A stretch of DNA of 51,618 nt. Origin: Aliarcobacter sp. (lineage in GTDB: Bacteria; Campylobacterota; Campylobacteria; Campylobacterales; Arcobacteraceae). Of this stretch, positions 15,073 through 24,368 are shown piece after piece (positions within the stretch are counted from its first letter, which is position 1; every line of letters begins with the position of its first letter). The position numbers and the translations under genes are program-made. The stretch covers positions 22,027-73,644 of the forward strand of contig JAQVLW010000007.1 in assembly GCA_028703945.1 (NCBI GenBank), read 5' to 3'. The notes under the pieces are model-generated. The model worked only from the letters and a program-made list of their open reading frames with translations. It searched no databases and was not told the origin of the DNA.

Positions 15073-16968
15073 ATGATTTATAAAAATGAAAAGTCTCTTA
15101 TAAATATAATAAAATATACACCTTTAATATTTATTATCACTCTTTCTTTAATTATTACACTATTTTTATATGTTGACAAACAAAATGAATTAAAAAAAGA
15201 AAAAATAGATATACAAAATGAATTTTTAGAAAGAAATCAAGAATTTGTAAAAACAGAAATAGAAAATTTATATAATTTAATTCTTAAAACTCAAGCAAAA
15301 ACTGAAGAGAAATTAAAACAAAGTATCAAAGAAAGAGTTTATGAAGCAAATAATATTGCTAATAGAATTTATAATGAAAATAAAGATACAAAATCAAAAG
15401 AAGAAATTATCAAAATGATAAAAGATGCTCTTGTTGATATAAGATTCAATGATGGACGAGGTTATATTTTTATTTATTCTTTTGATTATGAATGTATATT
15501 ATTACCTATAAATAGAGCAAATGAGGGAAAAAGTTTTTATAATTTTCAAGATTCAAATGGTTTTTATTTAGGAAGAGAAATAGTAAAAAGTCTTCAAGGA
15601 AAAGATGAAGCTTTTTTAACTTGGCGTTTCCCAAAACCTGATAATTTAAATCAAAAAGATTTTAAAAAAATTGGCTTTAATGTACATTTTAAACCTTATG
15701 ATTGGTTTATTGGAAGCGGTGAATATGTAGTAGATTTTGAAGAAAATATGAAAAAAGAACTTTTAGAGTATATTTCAAACCTAAAATCAAGCGAAAATAA
15801 CTACTTTTTTATTTTAGATTATGATAAAAAAACTCTTTTTCAAAAAGTAGATAATATTGTAGATAAATCTTTTCAAGAACTCCAGACTAAAGAAGAAAAC
15901 AAACTATTTGATGATATTTTTAATTTATCAAAAAATGGAGGAGGATTTATAAGCTATGATTACAAAATAACAGATAGCGAAATACCTCTTAGAAAAACTA
16001 GTTATGTAAAAGGTTTATTTAGTTGGAAATGGATAATTGGAAAAGGTTTCTATGATGATTATTTAAATCAAATAATTGAGAAAAAAAGTTTAGAATTAAA
16101 TCAAAAATTTAATGAAAAAATAAAAAATATTTTATTAATTGCATCAGTATTAACCTTAATTTTATTATTCATTTCTATCTATATTTCTAAATTATTAGAA
16201 AAAAAATTTCAAAATTATAAATTAGAAATAAATAATCAAGAACATATTTTATCTCAACAATCAAAAATGGCTGCAATGGGTGAAATGTTAGGAAATATTG
16301 CCCACCAATGGAGACAACCACTTTCTGTTATAACCACTGTTGCAACTGGAATGAAATTACAAAAAGAGTTTAATACTCTTGATGACAAAACTTTTGAAAA
16401 ATCAATACAAAATATTACAAATTCTGCTTTATATTTATCTGAAACAATAGATGATTTTAGAAACTTCTTTAAAACAGACAAATATAAAACTACTTTTAAT
16501 ATAAAAAATACATTTGAAAAACTATTTAAACTAACTTCTGCTCAATTTAAAAATCTTGAGATTACTTTTGTTAATGAAATAAATGATTATGAATTATACA
16601 ATTATGAAAATGAGTTAATTCAAGCATTAATAAATATATTAAATAATGCAAAAGATGCCTTAGAAAATATAAATACACCAAAAGTAATTTTTATTTCTAC
16701 AAAGAAAAAAGAGGATAAAGTTATTATTAAAATAACAGATAATGCAGGTGGTATTGATGAAAAAATCATTGATAAAGTTTGTGAACCGTATTTTACAACT
16801 AAACATCAGGCAAAAGGAACAGGAATTGGTCTTTTTATGACAGAAGAAATTATTGTAAAACACTTAGAAGGAAATTTCTCAATCAAAAATGTAAATATAG
16901 ATTATGAAAATAAAAACTATAAAGGTGCAGAAATAACAATCGAAATAGACTCTCTTAAATATGAATAA
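15073..16968 (+). CDS. Membrane histidine kinase with double Cache sensor
   Basis: The 631-residue protein has helix TM1 (about 16-35), a large periplasmic region (36-347) and TM2 (about 350-372). The periplasmic region has two Cache-type repeats, whose signatures are YDWFIGSGEYVVDF and WKWIIGKGFYDDYL. The cytoplasmic part has a HisKA box with phospho-acceptor His411 (NIAHQWRQPLS). The HATPase domain has the N box (NILNNAKDALEN), G1 (ITDNAGGID) and G2 (GTGIGLFM). Cache domains bind small extracellular ligands; the ligand is unknown, though narK follows. No response regulator adjoins it. Transcription probably starts from the FNR-like promoter just upstream. Confidence 0.9.
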   Translation: MIYKNEKSLINIIKYTPLIFIITLSLIITLFLYVDKQNELKKEKIDIQNEFLERNQEFVKTEIENLYNLILKTQAKTEEKLKQSIKERVYEANNIANRIYNENKDTKSKEEIIKMIKDALVDIRFNDGRGYIFIYSFDYECILLPINRANEGKSFYNFQDSNGFYLGREIVKSLQGKDEAFLTWRFPKPDNLNQKDFKKIGFNVHFKPYDWFIGSGEYVVDFEENMKKELLEYISNLKSSENNYFFILDYDKKTLFQKVDNIVDKSFQELQTKEENKLFDDIFNLSKNGGGFISYDYKITDSEIPLRKTSYVKGLFSWKWIIGKGFYDDYLNQIIEKKSLELNQKFNEKIKNILLIASVLTLILLFISIYISKLLEKKFQNYKLEINNQEHILSQQSKMAAMGEMLGNIAHQWRQPLSVITTVATGMKLQKEFNTLDDKTFEKSIQNITNSALYLSETIDDFRNFFKTDKYKTTFNIKNTFEKLFKLTSAQFKNLEITFVNEINDYELYNYENELIQALINILNNAKDALENINTPKVIFISTKKKEDKVIIKITDNAGGIDEKIIDKVCEPYFTTKHQAKGTGIGLFMTEEIIVKHLEGNFSIKNVNIDYENKNYKGAEITIEIDSLKYE

Positions 16969-16978
16969 AATATATACA
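16962..16978 (+). promoter_or_regulatory. Fourth copy of the nitrate-assimilation element (half-conserved centre)
   Basis: TGAATAAAATATATACA differs from the narK-proximal element only in the three central bases (AAA for TTT). It overlaps the stop codon of the Cache kinase and lies 132 bp upstream of the proximal element. At the spacing used in the other promoters, 17010-17015 reads AATAAA, a poor -10, so this is more likely an auxiliary site than a promoter element. Confidence 0.4.
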
Positions 16979-17001
16979 ATTATAGCTTAATCATACATTG
17001 T

Positions 17002-17069
17002 AAAAATCAAATAAACTCCTATTTTAACCTAATTATCAATACTTAGTATATTAAAAAATCAAATAAACT
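17002..17069 (+). repeat. Pair of 16-bp direct repeats upstream of narK
   Basis: AAAAATCAAATAAACT occurs at 17002-17017 and again at 17054-17069, 52 bp apart start to start (about five helical turns), between the distal and proximal 17-bp elements. Identical 16-mers are unlikely by chance in a 209-bp gap, but the region is very AT-rich. They may be regulator sites or a local duplication. Confidence 0.5.
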
Positions 17070-17093
17070 TACTTATACATTAATTATAATAAT

Positions 17094-17147
17094 TGAATAT
17101 TTTATATACAACCAAACTGGTTATTTGCTCTTGCTTAATATTATAAT
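17094..17147 (+). promoter_or_regulatory. narK promoter with 17-bp element and TATAAT
   Basis: TGAATATTTTATATACA (17094-17110) is followed after exactly 31 bp by TATAAT (17142-17147). No TTGACA-like -35 is present (GGTTAT at that place). The same element and spacing occur before nasA and nirB. The 17-mer is palindromic around its centre (TGnATAT...ATATnCA) and is centred at about -52 from the start inferred from the -10. Confidence 0.7.
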
Positions 17148-17177
17148 GATATTAAATAAAAAGTAAGGAGATTATAG

Positions 17178-18458
17178 ATGTCTTTAAAAGAATTAAAAGG
17201 TCAAGGACACTGGCCAACGCTGTTAGCTGCATTTTTATATTTTGATTTTAGTTTCATGGTATGGACCATGATGGGACCACTTGCTACTGAAATTGCAGAG
17301 TCATTAAAAGCAACACAAAATTTTATTATGAGTGCAGACCAAAGTGCAACACTAGTTGCAGTTCCAGTTTTAGCTGGTGCAATTCTTAGAGTTGTATTAG
17401 GTTTTTTTGTTGATAAAGTTGGTGCTAAAAAAACTGCTTTAACATCTCAACTTATTGTAGTTATAGGACTGTTTTTTGCTTATTATAAAGGTTCAACAAT
17501 AACTTATGATGAATTATTGGCTGTTGCGTTTATTTTAGGATTTGCTGGTGGGTCTTTTGCAGTTGCACTACCACAAGCTGGGCAATGGTATCCTCCAAAA
17601 CTTCAAGGTGTTGTTCTAGGACTTGCAGGGGCTGGAAATATTGGAGTTGTTATTGATTTTATTTTTGCACCAAAAATTGCGCAAATTTGGGGATGGCAAT
17701 CTGTATTTTTAGTAGGAGCTATTTTATCTGCATTTATTTTAGTTGTATATATGTTTATGGCAAAAGATGCACCATCAAATGTTTATAAATCAAATCCTAA
17801 AAAATTAAAAGATTATGGAAAACTTCTAAAAGATAAAGATACATGGTGGTTTAATCTATTTTATTCTATTAGTTTTGGTGGATTTGTAGGATTTGCAGTA
17901 TACATGAAAGTATATTTAATGGGTACATATAAACCTGAAATGGCTGCATTTGGTCTTGATATTATATCTGAATCAAATGTAATGGTAACAGCTGGATATT
18001 TTGGAGCTTTATGTATATTTGCAGGGGCTATTTTAAGACCAGTTGGTGGAGCAATTGCTGATAAATTAGGTGGAATTAAATCTCTATATTTCTTCTATGG
18101 GGTAGTTTGTTTATTAGCTATAATTAGTGCTACATTTACTTTACCATTTTATGTTGCAATTATTGTATTATTCTTAATCATGGCTCATCTGGGAATGGCA
18201 AATGGTGCTGTTTTCCAATTAGTTCCTCAAAGATTTGGTAAAGATATTGGAATTATGACAGGTATTATTGGATGTGCAGGAGGTCTTGGTGGAACTGCAA
18301 TTATTAAAACTTTTGGATGGTCAAAAGGTGCATTTGATGGATATGCAGCTGGATTTATAATTTTTGCTATTGTAGTATTTATTGCAATTTTAGGGATTTC
18401 ATTTGTTAAAACTAGATGGAGAACTACTTGGGGAGTTCAAGCTGGTGGAAGAATATAA
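17178..18458 (+). CDS. narK: Nitrate/nitrite transporter, NarK/NasA-type MFS
   Basis: The 426-residue MFS permease has 12 predicted helices. It has the nitrate/nitrite porter signatures GFAGGSFAVALPQAGQWYP and, in the second half, a Gly-rich segment GIIGCAGGLGGTAI. The early LRVVLGFFVDKVGAKK is the MFS loop 2-3 motif, and the second copy is LRPVGGAIADKLGGIK. It should bring nitrate in for the assimilatory reductase encoded nearby. AAGGAG precedes the ATG. The PP2C/kinase gene follows after 25 bp, so the two form an operon under the narK promoter. Confidence 0.9.
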   Translation: MSLKELKGQGHWPTLLAAFLYFDFSFMVWTMMGPLATEIAESLKATQNFIMSADQSATLVAVPVLAGAILRVVLGFFVDKVGAKKTALTSQLIVVIGLFFAYYKGSTITYDELLAVAFILGFAGGSFAVALPQAGQWYPPKLQGVVLGLAGAGNIGVVIDFIFAPKIAQIWGWQSVFLVGAILSAFILVVYMFMAKDAPSNVYKSNPKKLKDYGKLLKDKDTWWFNLFYSISFGGFVGFAVYMKVYLMGTYKPEMAAFGLDIISESNVMVTAGYFGALCIFAGAILRPVGGAIADKLGGIKSLYFFYGVVCLLAIISATFTLPFYVAIIVLFLIMAHLGMANGAVFQLVPQRFGKDIGIMTGIIGCAGGLGGTAIIKTFGWSKGAFDGYAAGFIIFAIVVFIAILGISFVKTRWRTTWGVQAGGRI

Positions 18459-18483
18459 TTATTATATATTAAAAGGTATTTAA

Positions 18484-20112
18484 ATGAGTAAAAGTAATAT
18501 CCAAACTTCAGGTTTTTGTCTTGCAAAAAGAAAAGAATTAATAGGAGATGATTTTTACGAAATTAAACAATTTGATGATTTAACCATTGCTGTATTATGT
18601 GATGGAGTAGGAAGTGCTACACAAGGAGCACTTGCTGCTAAAAAAGTAACTTTACACATAATAAATAATTTTAAGAATCTTCCAAAAGCTTGGAGTATTG
18701 AAAAAGCTATAAAAGAATTTATCAAATCTATAAACACTATACTTTACTCTCAATCTATTCAAGAGTATGAAAGACCTGAATATATTACAACCGTAACGGT
18801 TTGTGTGATAAAGGGAAATCGTCTTTATGGAGCAAATGCGGGGGATAGTAGGATTTATTTATTAAGAGATAATAAATTAAATCAACTATCTCTTGACCAT
18901 AATGAAGAAGGTATGCATAGTGTTTTATCAAATGCTGTGGGAATTAGTCCAAATGTCGAAATATATTATTTTGAAAATAATATTCAAAAAGATGACAAAA
19001 TTTTGATGTGTAGTGATGGTTTATATTCTATTATGAATAATGATATTTTATCAAAAAATATTTCAAGTGGTGCATACCAAATAGTTAAAAAAGCTAGTTC
19101 TTTAGTTCATGATAATCTTCCTGATGATACAAGTGCAGTGATTTTAGAAGTTTTAGATACTGATTATATAGAATCAATGAAAAGCTTAAATCTTGAAATT
19201 CCAGAAAAACTTAAAAAAGGTGATGTTATTGATGGATATGAATTAACTCACTCTTTAATTCAAAATAATAGAACTTGGATTTGCATAAAAAATAAACAAG
19301 AATATGTTATAAAATTTGCTCCTTATGAAGCCATAGAAAACGAAGAAATTTTAGATTTATATATAAAAGAAGTATGGAATGCAAAAAGATTAAAAGCTGG
19401 TTTTTTTCCAAAATCTTTTATTCCAAAACAAAGAAGTGCAAGATATTATCTAATGACAAAATTAGATGGAATAAATCTAAAACAATATCTCAAAAAAAGA
19501 AATTTGTCTATTGATGAAGCAATACTATTAGCAAAAACTCTTATTTCTATGGAAGAATATCTTTTGAAATTTAACCTTGTTCATGCAGATATAAAACCTG
19601 AAAATATAATAGTAATACAAAGAGATGAAAAAAGAATCTTTAAAATAATTGATTTTGGTTCAATTACTGAAATATTTTCAATTGCCTCTACTGCTGGAAC
19701 TCCTTCTTATTTAGCGCCAGAAAGATTTACAGGAAATGCAATAAATGAAAAAACAGAAATTTTCTCAATTGGAGTTACACTATATGAAGCCTTATGTGGG
19801 AGTTATCCTTATGGAGAAATAGAACCTTTTCAGAACCCTACTTTTGGTGTTGCAAAAAAACCTCAAAATTTAAATCATAATATTCCAACTTGGCTTGAAA
19901 GCATTATTTTAAGAGCAATAAGTATAGATGAAGATTTAAGATACTCAAACTATTCATATATGAAATTTGAGCTTGAATATCCCCAAAAAGTAAAACCTTT
20001 TTTTGAAAAAAGAACACCTTTACTAAAAAAAGACCCTTTATTATTCTACAAGTTTGGATTTTATTTTTCATTAATTTTGAATTTTATTTTATATTTAAAA
20101 CTATTTTCATAA
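18484..20112 (+). CDS. Fused PP2C phosphatase and Ser/Thr protein kinase
   Basis: The 542-residue protein has an N-terminal PP2C domain (about 5-225) with metal-site Asp residues in GDDFYE (22-23), CDGVGS (Asp40), CSDGLYS (Asp178) and PDDTSA (214-215). An eukaryotic-type kinase follows (about 250-505): Lys277 in YVIKFAP, HADIKPEN (Asp369, Asn374), DFGS (Asp390) and GTPSYLAPERF. One C-terminal helix (about 521-540) anchors it to the membrane. All key residues of both enzymes are present. It lies between narK and nasA. From memory, similar fusions occur in nitrate-assimilation loci of other bacteria, which suggests post-translational control of uptake or reduction; the target is unknown. Confidence 0.9.
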   Translation: MSKSNIQTSGFCLAKRKELIGDDFYEIKQFDDLTIAVLCDGVGSATQGALAAKKVTLHIINNFKNLPKAWSIEKAIKEFIKSINTILYSQSIQEYERPEYITTVTVCVIKGNRLYGANAGDSRIYLLRDNKLNQLSLDHNEEGMHSVLSNAVGISPNVEIYYFENNIQKDDKILMCSDGLYSIMNNDILSKNISSGAYQIVKKASSLVHDNLPDDTSAVILEVLDTDYIESMKSLNLEIPEKLKKGDVIDGYELTHSLIQNNRTWICIKNKQEYVIKFAPYEAIENEEILDLYIKEVWNAKRLKAGFFPKSFIPKQRSARYYLMTKLDGINLKQYLKKRNLSIDEAILLAKTLISMEEYLLKFNLVHADIKPENIIVIQRDEKRIFKIIDFGSITEIFSIASTAGTPSYLAPERFTGNAINEKTEIFSIGVTLYEALCGSYPYGEIEPFQNPTFGVAKKPQNLNHNIPTWLESIILRAISIDEDLRYSNYSYMKFELEYPQKVKPFFEKRTPLLKKDPLLFYKFGFYFSLILNFILYLKLFS

Positions 20113-20141
20113 GAAAATCTTTTTAAATATATATTTTCTTA
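20110..20141. terminator. Bidirectional terminator hairpin
   Basis: TAAGAAAAT (20110-20118) pairs with ATTTTCTTA (20133-20141) around a 14-base AT loop. The stem includes the kinase stop codon, and the hairpin spans the stop codon of the convergent EAL gene. Confidence 0.6.
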
Positions 20142-22120
20142 GGCTCACCAAAATAGTAACCTTGAGAATAATCAACGCCCATCTCATTTAAAATATTAAA
20201 AATCTCTTCATTTTCAACAAATTCAGCAATTGTAATAATATTTTGTTTTTTTGCAAAACTAACTATTGTTTCAACGATATTTCTACTATAAGTATCATTA
20301 ACAATATTTTTAACTAAACTTCCATCAATTTTTAAAATATCAGGTTCAAACTCTAATAATCGCTCAAAATTTGAATATCCGGCACCAAAATCATCTATTG
20401 CAATCATAACACCCAATTTTTTGACTCTTTTAATAAAGCTTTTTATAACAGCAAAATCTTTTACATCTTCATCTTCAAGTAGTTCAAAAACAATTCTAGA
20501 AGCATCCTCTTTATACTCTTCTAAAAGTGAATAAAGTTTAACTCTTGTTTCCTCTTTTTCAATATCTAAAGATGAAAGATTTATAGAAATTTTGGTAGAT
20601 ATATGTTCTAAAATTTTAAATGAATTTTCCAAAACACGATGAGTGATTTTATTATAATAACTTCCTTTTTTAGAAATATCTAAAAAAGAGTAAGGAGATA
20701 ATACATTTCCATTTTCATCTACAAGTCGAACTAAAGACTCATATTTTTCTACCTCTTTTGTTTTATTATTAATTATTGGCTGGAAATATGAAACTATTTT
20801 ATAATTATCAAGGGCAATTTTTACCATTTTGATAACTTCCATATTTTTTTTAGCTTCAATATGTTCTTTAATTGAAGAATCATTTGCATATTTAATAAAC
20901 ATTTTTTTATTCATAGCTTCATCAAGTCCACATTTTGCATCTTCATATAAATGCTCTTTTCCAAAAGAATAACTAACTATTATGTTTAAGTCATATTCTA
21001 TATCATCAACATTTAAAATTGATTTTCTAATATTTTTTGCAAAAACTTCAAGATATTCATTTATATTTGTTTGTGATGAAGTAAAATCAAAGAAATCTGC
21101 TAAAAGTGCAAAACGGCCATTTCCAATATTATAAATATTTTCAAAAGTATAAGAGTTTGGTAAATAAGACAACATACTAAAGGCAAACATTTTTTCGATT
21201 TTATCAACAGTTAAAATATTATAAAATTTATCAAGAATATCAAAATCTTCTATTTGTATTAAAATTAATAAAAATAGATTATTTGATTCAATTTTATCAA
21301 TTAAATGTTTTTTATCACTCATAATAGTATTTACATTACTTCTAACACTTACATATTCAAGAATATCTCCACTTGAATCTAAAATCGGTTTAATTGTTGA
21401 TTTTATATAATAAGTTTTACCACTTTTTGTTAGATTTTTCATAACGCCAGACCATTCAAGTCTTTTATTTTTTATGGTATTCCACAAATTTTTATAAATT
21501 TCATCAGAATTATCCGGATGTCTAATTATATTGTGACTTTCCCCTATTAATTCTTCTCTTAAATATTCAGATGTTTTACAAAAATTATCATTTACAAAAG
21601 TTATTATTCCATTTTTATCAGTTTTTGAGATTATCGCACTTTTATCAACTAAGTCTGTATATTGCTTTTGAATTTTTAAATTATTCTTTTTCTTTTCTAT
21701 TTGAAGTTTTTTGTCTTTACAACTCTCACTTGCTCTATATATAATTTCTAAAAAATTATTTTCATCAAAAGGAGGCATTAAATAACCATCAATTTTCAGT
21801 TGAATTGTTTTAAAAAAACTCTCTCTATCTTCATTTGAAGTATAAATAATCGTTACAATACTTTTGTCAATACTTTTAATTTTTTCTATCAAGTCAAAAC
21901 CATTAAAATCATGAATTTCTATATCTGTAATTACCACTGAGAATTTATTTTTATCAAATATTTTTAATGCTTCAAGACCATTATCCATAAATGTTACTTC
22001 ATTAAAAAAGTTTTCGAAATATTTTAAATTATTATTTTCATTATTTTTATCTCTTACAACATAAATCAAATTAAGTGATTTGCATAATAAACTAATTTCC
22101 TCTAACTTTTCAGCATTCAT
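20123..22120 (-). CDS. Receiver-PAS-GGDEF(degenerate)-EAL protein
   Basis: The 665-residue protein starts with a receiver domain (1-130) with Asp66 (VVITDIEIH); the usual Lys before Pro-Phe is Pro (YLMPPFDE). A PAS domain follows (about 155-270; ELIGESHNIIRHPDN, WSGVMKNLTKSGK), much like the solo PAS at 2974. A degenerate GGDEF region (about 285-405) retains only GNGRFALLAD. The C-terminal EAL domain (about 430-665) has YESLVRL, NLSSLDI, FELLEDED, IDDFGAGYSNF and DILKIDGSLVK, so c-di-GMP hydrolysis is plausible. It is convergent with the kinase gene and divergent from nasA. No partner kinase is adjacent. Confidence 0.88.
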   Translation of the reverse strand: MNAEKLEEISLLCKSLNLIYVVRDKNNENNNLKYFENFFNEVTFMDNGLEALKIFDKNKFSVVITDIEIHDFNGFDLIEKIKSIDKSIVTIIYTSNEDRESFFKTIQLKIDGYLMPPFDENNFLEIIYRASESCKDKKLQIEKKKNNLKIQKQYTDLVDKSAIISKTDKNGIITFVNDNFCKTSEYLREELIGESHNIIRHPDNSDEIYKNLWNTIKNKRLEWSGVMKNLTKSGKTYYIKSTIKPILDSSGDILEYVSVRSNVNTIMSDKKHLIDKIESNNLFLLILIQIEDFDILDKFYNILTVDKIEKMFAFSMLSYLPNSYTFENIYNIGNGRFALLADFFDFTSSQTNINEYLEVFAKNIRKSILNVDDIEYDLNIIVSYSFGKEHLYEDAKCGLDEAMNKKMFIKYANDSSIKEHIEAKKNMEVIKMVKIALDNYKIVSYFQPIINNKTKEVEKYESLVRLVDENGNVLSPYSFLDISKKGSYYNKITHRVLENSFKILEHISTKISINLSSLDIEKEETRVKLYSLLEEYKEDASRIVFELLEDEDVKDFAVIKSFIKRVKKLGVMIAIDDFGAGYSNFERLLEFEPDILKIDGSLVKNIVNDTYSRNIVETIVSFAKKQNIITIAEFVENEEIFNILNEMGVDYSQGYYFGEPKKIYI

Positions 22121-22229
22121 TTTAATCCTTGATTATTAAAGTAATAGTTATATCATAAAAAAATATATATATAACTTATATCTAAATAAAAAATTATTTT
22201 TTAGAATATTTATTAGTAATTTACGGTGT

Positions 22230-22283
22230 TGTATATTTTTGATACAGTTATTTCTTATATCTGCATTAATTCCTTTATATAAT
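22230..22283 (+). promoter_or_regulatory. nasA promoter with 17-bp element and TATAAT
   Basis: TGTATATTTTTGATACA (22230-22246) matches the narK/nirB element in 14 of 17 bases and is itself more palindromic at the outer TGTAT/ATACA ends. After 31 bp comes TATAAT (22278-22283), the same distance as at narK and nirB. The -35 position reads TTATAT, not TTGACA. Confidence 0.68.
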
Positions 22284-22326
22284 AAAAAATATATATACAA
22301 ATAATTATTACAAATAGGAAAAAACT

Positions 22327-24315
22327 ATGATTAAGTCAGTATGTGGATATTGTGGTGTTGGATGCGGATTAGAATTTGAAAAAGATAAATTAATTGGTGA
22401 TGTTGCATATCCTACAAATGAGGGAAAACTTTGTTCAAAAGGCATTTCAGAATTAATAAGTGTTCAAACACCTTCAAGATTATTAAGACCTCAAATAAGA
22501 AATGATATAAACAACGAATACAAAGATACTTCGTGGAGTAATGCAATAAATAAAATAGCTTCAAAAATTGCAATCTCGCCAAAAGAAAAAGTAGGATTTT
22601 ATTTATCTGGTCAACTTTTAACAGAAGATTATTACATCGCAAATAAACTAATGAAAGGTTTTATTGGAACAAATAACGTAGATACAAATAGTAGAACTTG
22701 CATGTCAAGTGCGGTTGTTGCCTATAAAAAATCTATTGGAGCTGATTATGTACCAGTTCGAATGAATGATGTACATGATGCAGATTTACTTATTTTAGTT
22801 GGAGCAAATACAGCTGAAGCCCATGTTGTTTTTCACAACAGAATCAAAACTGCAAAAAAACAAGGCTTAAAAATCATTGTAATAGATCCCCGATTTACAG
22901 ACACTGCAAAAATAGCTGATTTATATCTTCCAATAAAACCAGGAAGTGATATTGACTTTTTTAATCTTGTTTCAAAAAAAATTATTGATGAAGGTTTAGT
23001 TGATGAAAAATTTGTAGAAGAAAATGTAAATAACTACGATTTATTAAAAAACAAATTCAAAAGAATTCCAGTTACAAAAATGCTAAAAAGAACAGGTCTA
23101 AGTGCCGAACAATTTGAAGAGTTTTGGCAACTTTACAAAGAAAATGAAAATATCATAACAGCATGGACCATGGGAATAAATCAATCATCTCAAGGTGTTG
23201 ATAAAAATCTTTCAATCATAAACACTCACCTTTTAACTGGAAAAATATTCACAAAAGGAAATGGTCCATTTTCACTAACAGGTCAACCAAATGCAATGGG
23301 TGGACGAGAAGTTGGAGGACTTTCAACAATGTTGGCTGTTCATTTAGGATTTGATAAAGAATCAATCGAAAAAGTAAATAAGTTTTGGAAAACAACAAAA
23401 GTTTCGAATGTAGTTGGATTAACAGCAACTCAAATGCTTGAAGCGAATCTTGATGTTTTGATTATTTGCCACACAGACCCAATTTATCATCTTCCAAATA
23501 GAAGTAAAATGGAAGAATTGATAAAAAAAATTCCATTAGTTGTAGATATAAATGCCTATGAAAACTCTGAAAGCTCAAAATTTGCCCATATTAGACTTCC
23601 TGCTGCTCCTTGGGGAGAAAAAGAAGGAACTCAAACAAATCTAGATAGAACAATTACTAAGCAAGAAAAACTAACTAGAACCTCTATTGATGCTCTTCCT
23701 GATTGGGAAATTTTTCAGCTTATTGCTCAAAAACTTGGATTTAAAAAAGCCTTTGATTTTGCATCACCAAAGGAAATTTTTCAAGAATATCAAGAAATGA
23801 CAAAACTAAATCCACACCTAAATATTTATGAAGCCTCTTATGACAATCTTTCACATGAGCCATTTATTTGGGGAGAAAAAATTAGAGAAAATAGAGAGTT
23901 TTTAACAAAAGATAAAAGAGCAAATCTATTTTTTGTAGAGAATAAACTATTAAGTGAAAAAACAAATCTAAAATATCCATTAACACTTCTAACAGGAAGA
24001 ACCAGAGACCAATGGCATAGTGGAACAAAAACAAATCTTCCAAAAACTCTTATGAAATACAAAGAATTAAATTTTTGCGAAATTCATCCAATAAATGCAA
24101 AGCAATTTGGAATCCAAGATGGAGATGAAATAAAAATCTCTTCAAAAAGAGGAACTATACAATCAAAAGCAATTTTGACGCAAGATATAAGAATCGACAC
24201 AATCTTTATGCCAATTAGTAATAGAGATATAAACTACCTAACACATGATTTATACGATAAAGACTCTATGCAACCTGATTATAATCATAGTGCTGTTAGG
24301 ATTGAGAGGGTTTAA
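22327..24315 (+). CDS. nasA: Assimilatory nitrate reductase, molybdopterin catalytic subunit
   Basis: The 662-residue molybdopterin oxidoreductase has an N-terminal [4Fe-4S] site (Cys6, Cys9, Cys13, Cys36; CGYCGVGCGLEF then GKLCSKG). The Mo-ligand region is NSRTCMSSAVVAYK. The cofactor-binding C-terminal domain has LLTGRTRDQWHSGTKT and IHPINAKQFGIQDGDEI. There is no Tat signal, so it is cytoplasmic, which fits an assimilatory NasA rather than NapA. It lacks the C-terminal [2Fe-2S] extension of some NasA proteins, so it may take electrons from ferredoxin or flavodoxin. Formate dehydrogenase-type activity is the main alternative; the NarK and NirBD context argues against it. Confidence 0.85.
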   Translation: MIKSVCGYCGVGCGLEFEKDKLIGDVAYPTNEGKLCSKGISELISVQTPSRLLRPQIRNDINNEYKDTSWSNAINKIASKIAISPKEKVGFYLSGQLLTEDYYIANKLMKGFIGTNNVDTNSRTCMSSAVVAYKKSIGADYVPVRMNDVHDADLLILVGANTAEAHVVFHNRIKTAKKQGLKIIVIDPRFTDTAKIADLYLPIKPGSDIDFFNLVSKKIIDEGLVDEKFVEENVNNYDLLKNKFKRIPVTKMLKRTGLSAEQFEEFWQLYKENENIITAWTMGINQSSQGVDKNLSIINTHLLTGKIFTKGNGPFSLTGQPNAMGGREVGGLSTMLAVHLGFDKESIEKVNKFWKTTKVSNVVGLTATQMLEANLDVLIICHTDPIYHLPNRSKMEELIKKIPLVVDINAYENSESSKFAHIRLPAAPWGEKEGTQTNLDRTITKQEKLTRTSIDALPDWEIFQLIAQKLGFKKAFDFASPKEIFQEYQEMTKLNPHLNIYEASYDNLSHEPFIWGEKIRENREFLTKDKRANLFFVENKLLSEKTNLKYPLTLLTGRTRDQWHSGTKTNLPKTLMKYKELNFCEIHPINAKQFGIQDGDEIKISSKRGTIQSKAILTQDIRIDTIFMPISNRDINYLTHDLYDKDSMQPDYNHSAVRIERV

Positions 24316-24328
24316 GGGATTTTAAAAA

Positions 24329-24359
24329 GTTGTATTATGCTAGAGTGTCATGATACAAC
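24329..24359. terminator. Terminator-like hairpin after nasA
   Basis: GTTGTATTATG (24329-24339) pairs with CATGATACAAC (24349-24359), with one G-U pair and a 9-base loop. It lies in the 53-bp gap between the nasA stop and the stop of the convergent globin-EAL gene. No long U-tract follows on either strand. Confidence 0.55.
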
Positions 24360-24368
24360 CTTATAAAA

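Noticed and set aside
17118..17134. A sigma-54 type promoter (GG...GC) upstream of narK
   Set aside because: The GG and GC dinucleotides are 12 bp apart rather than 10, while TATAAT at 17142 with the upstream 17-mer explains the promoter better.
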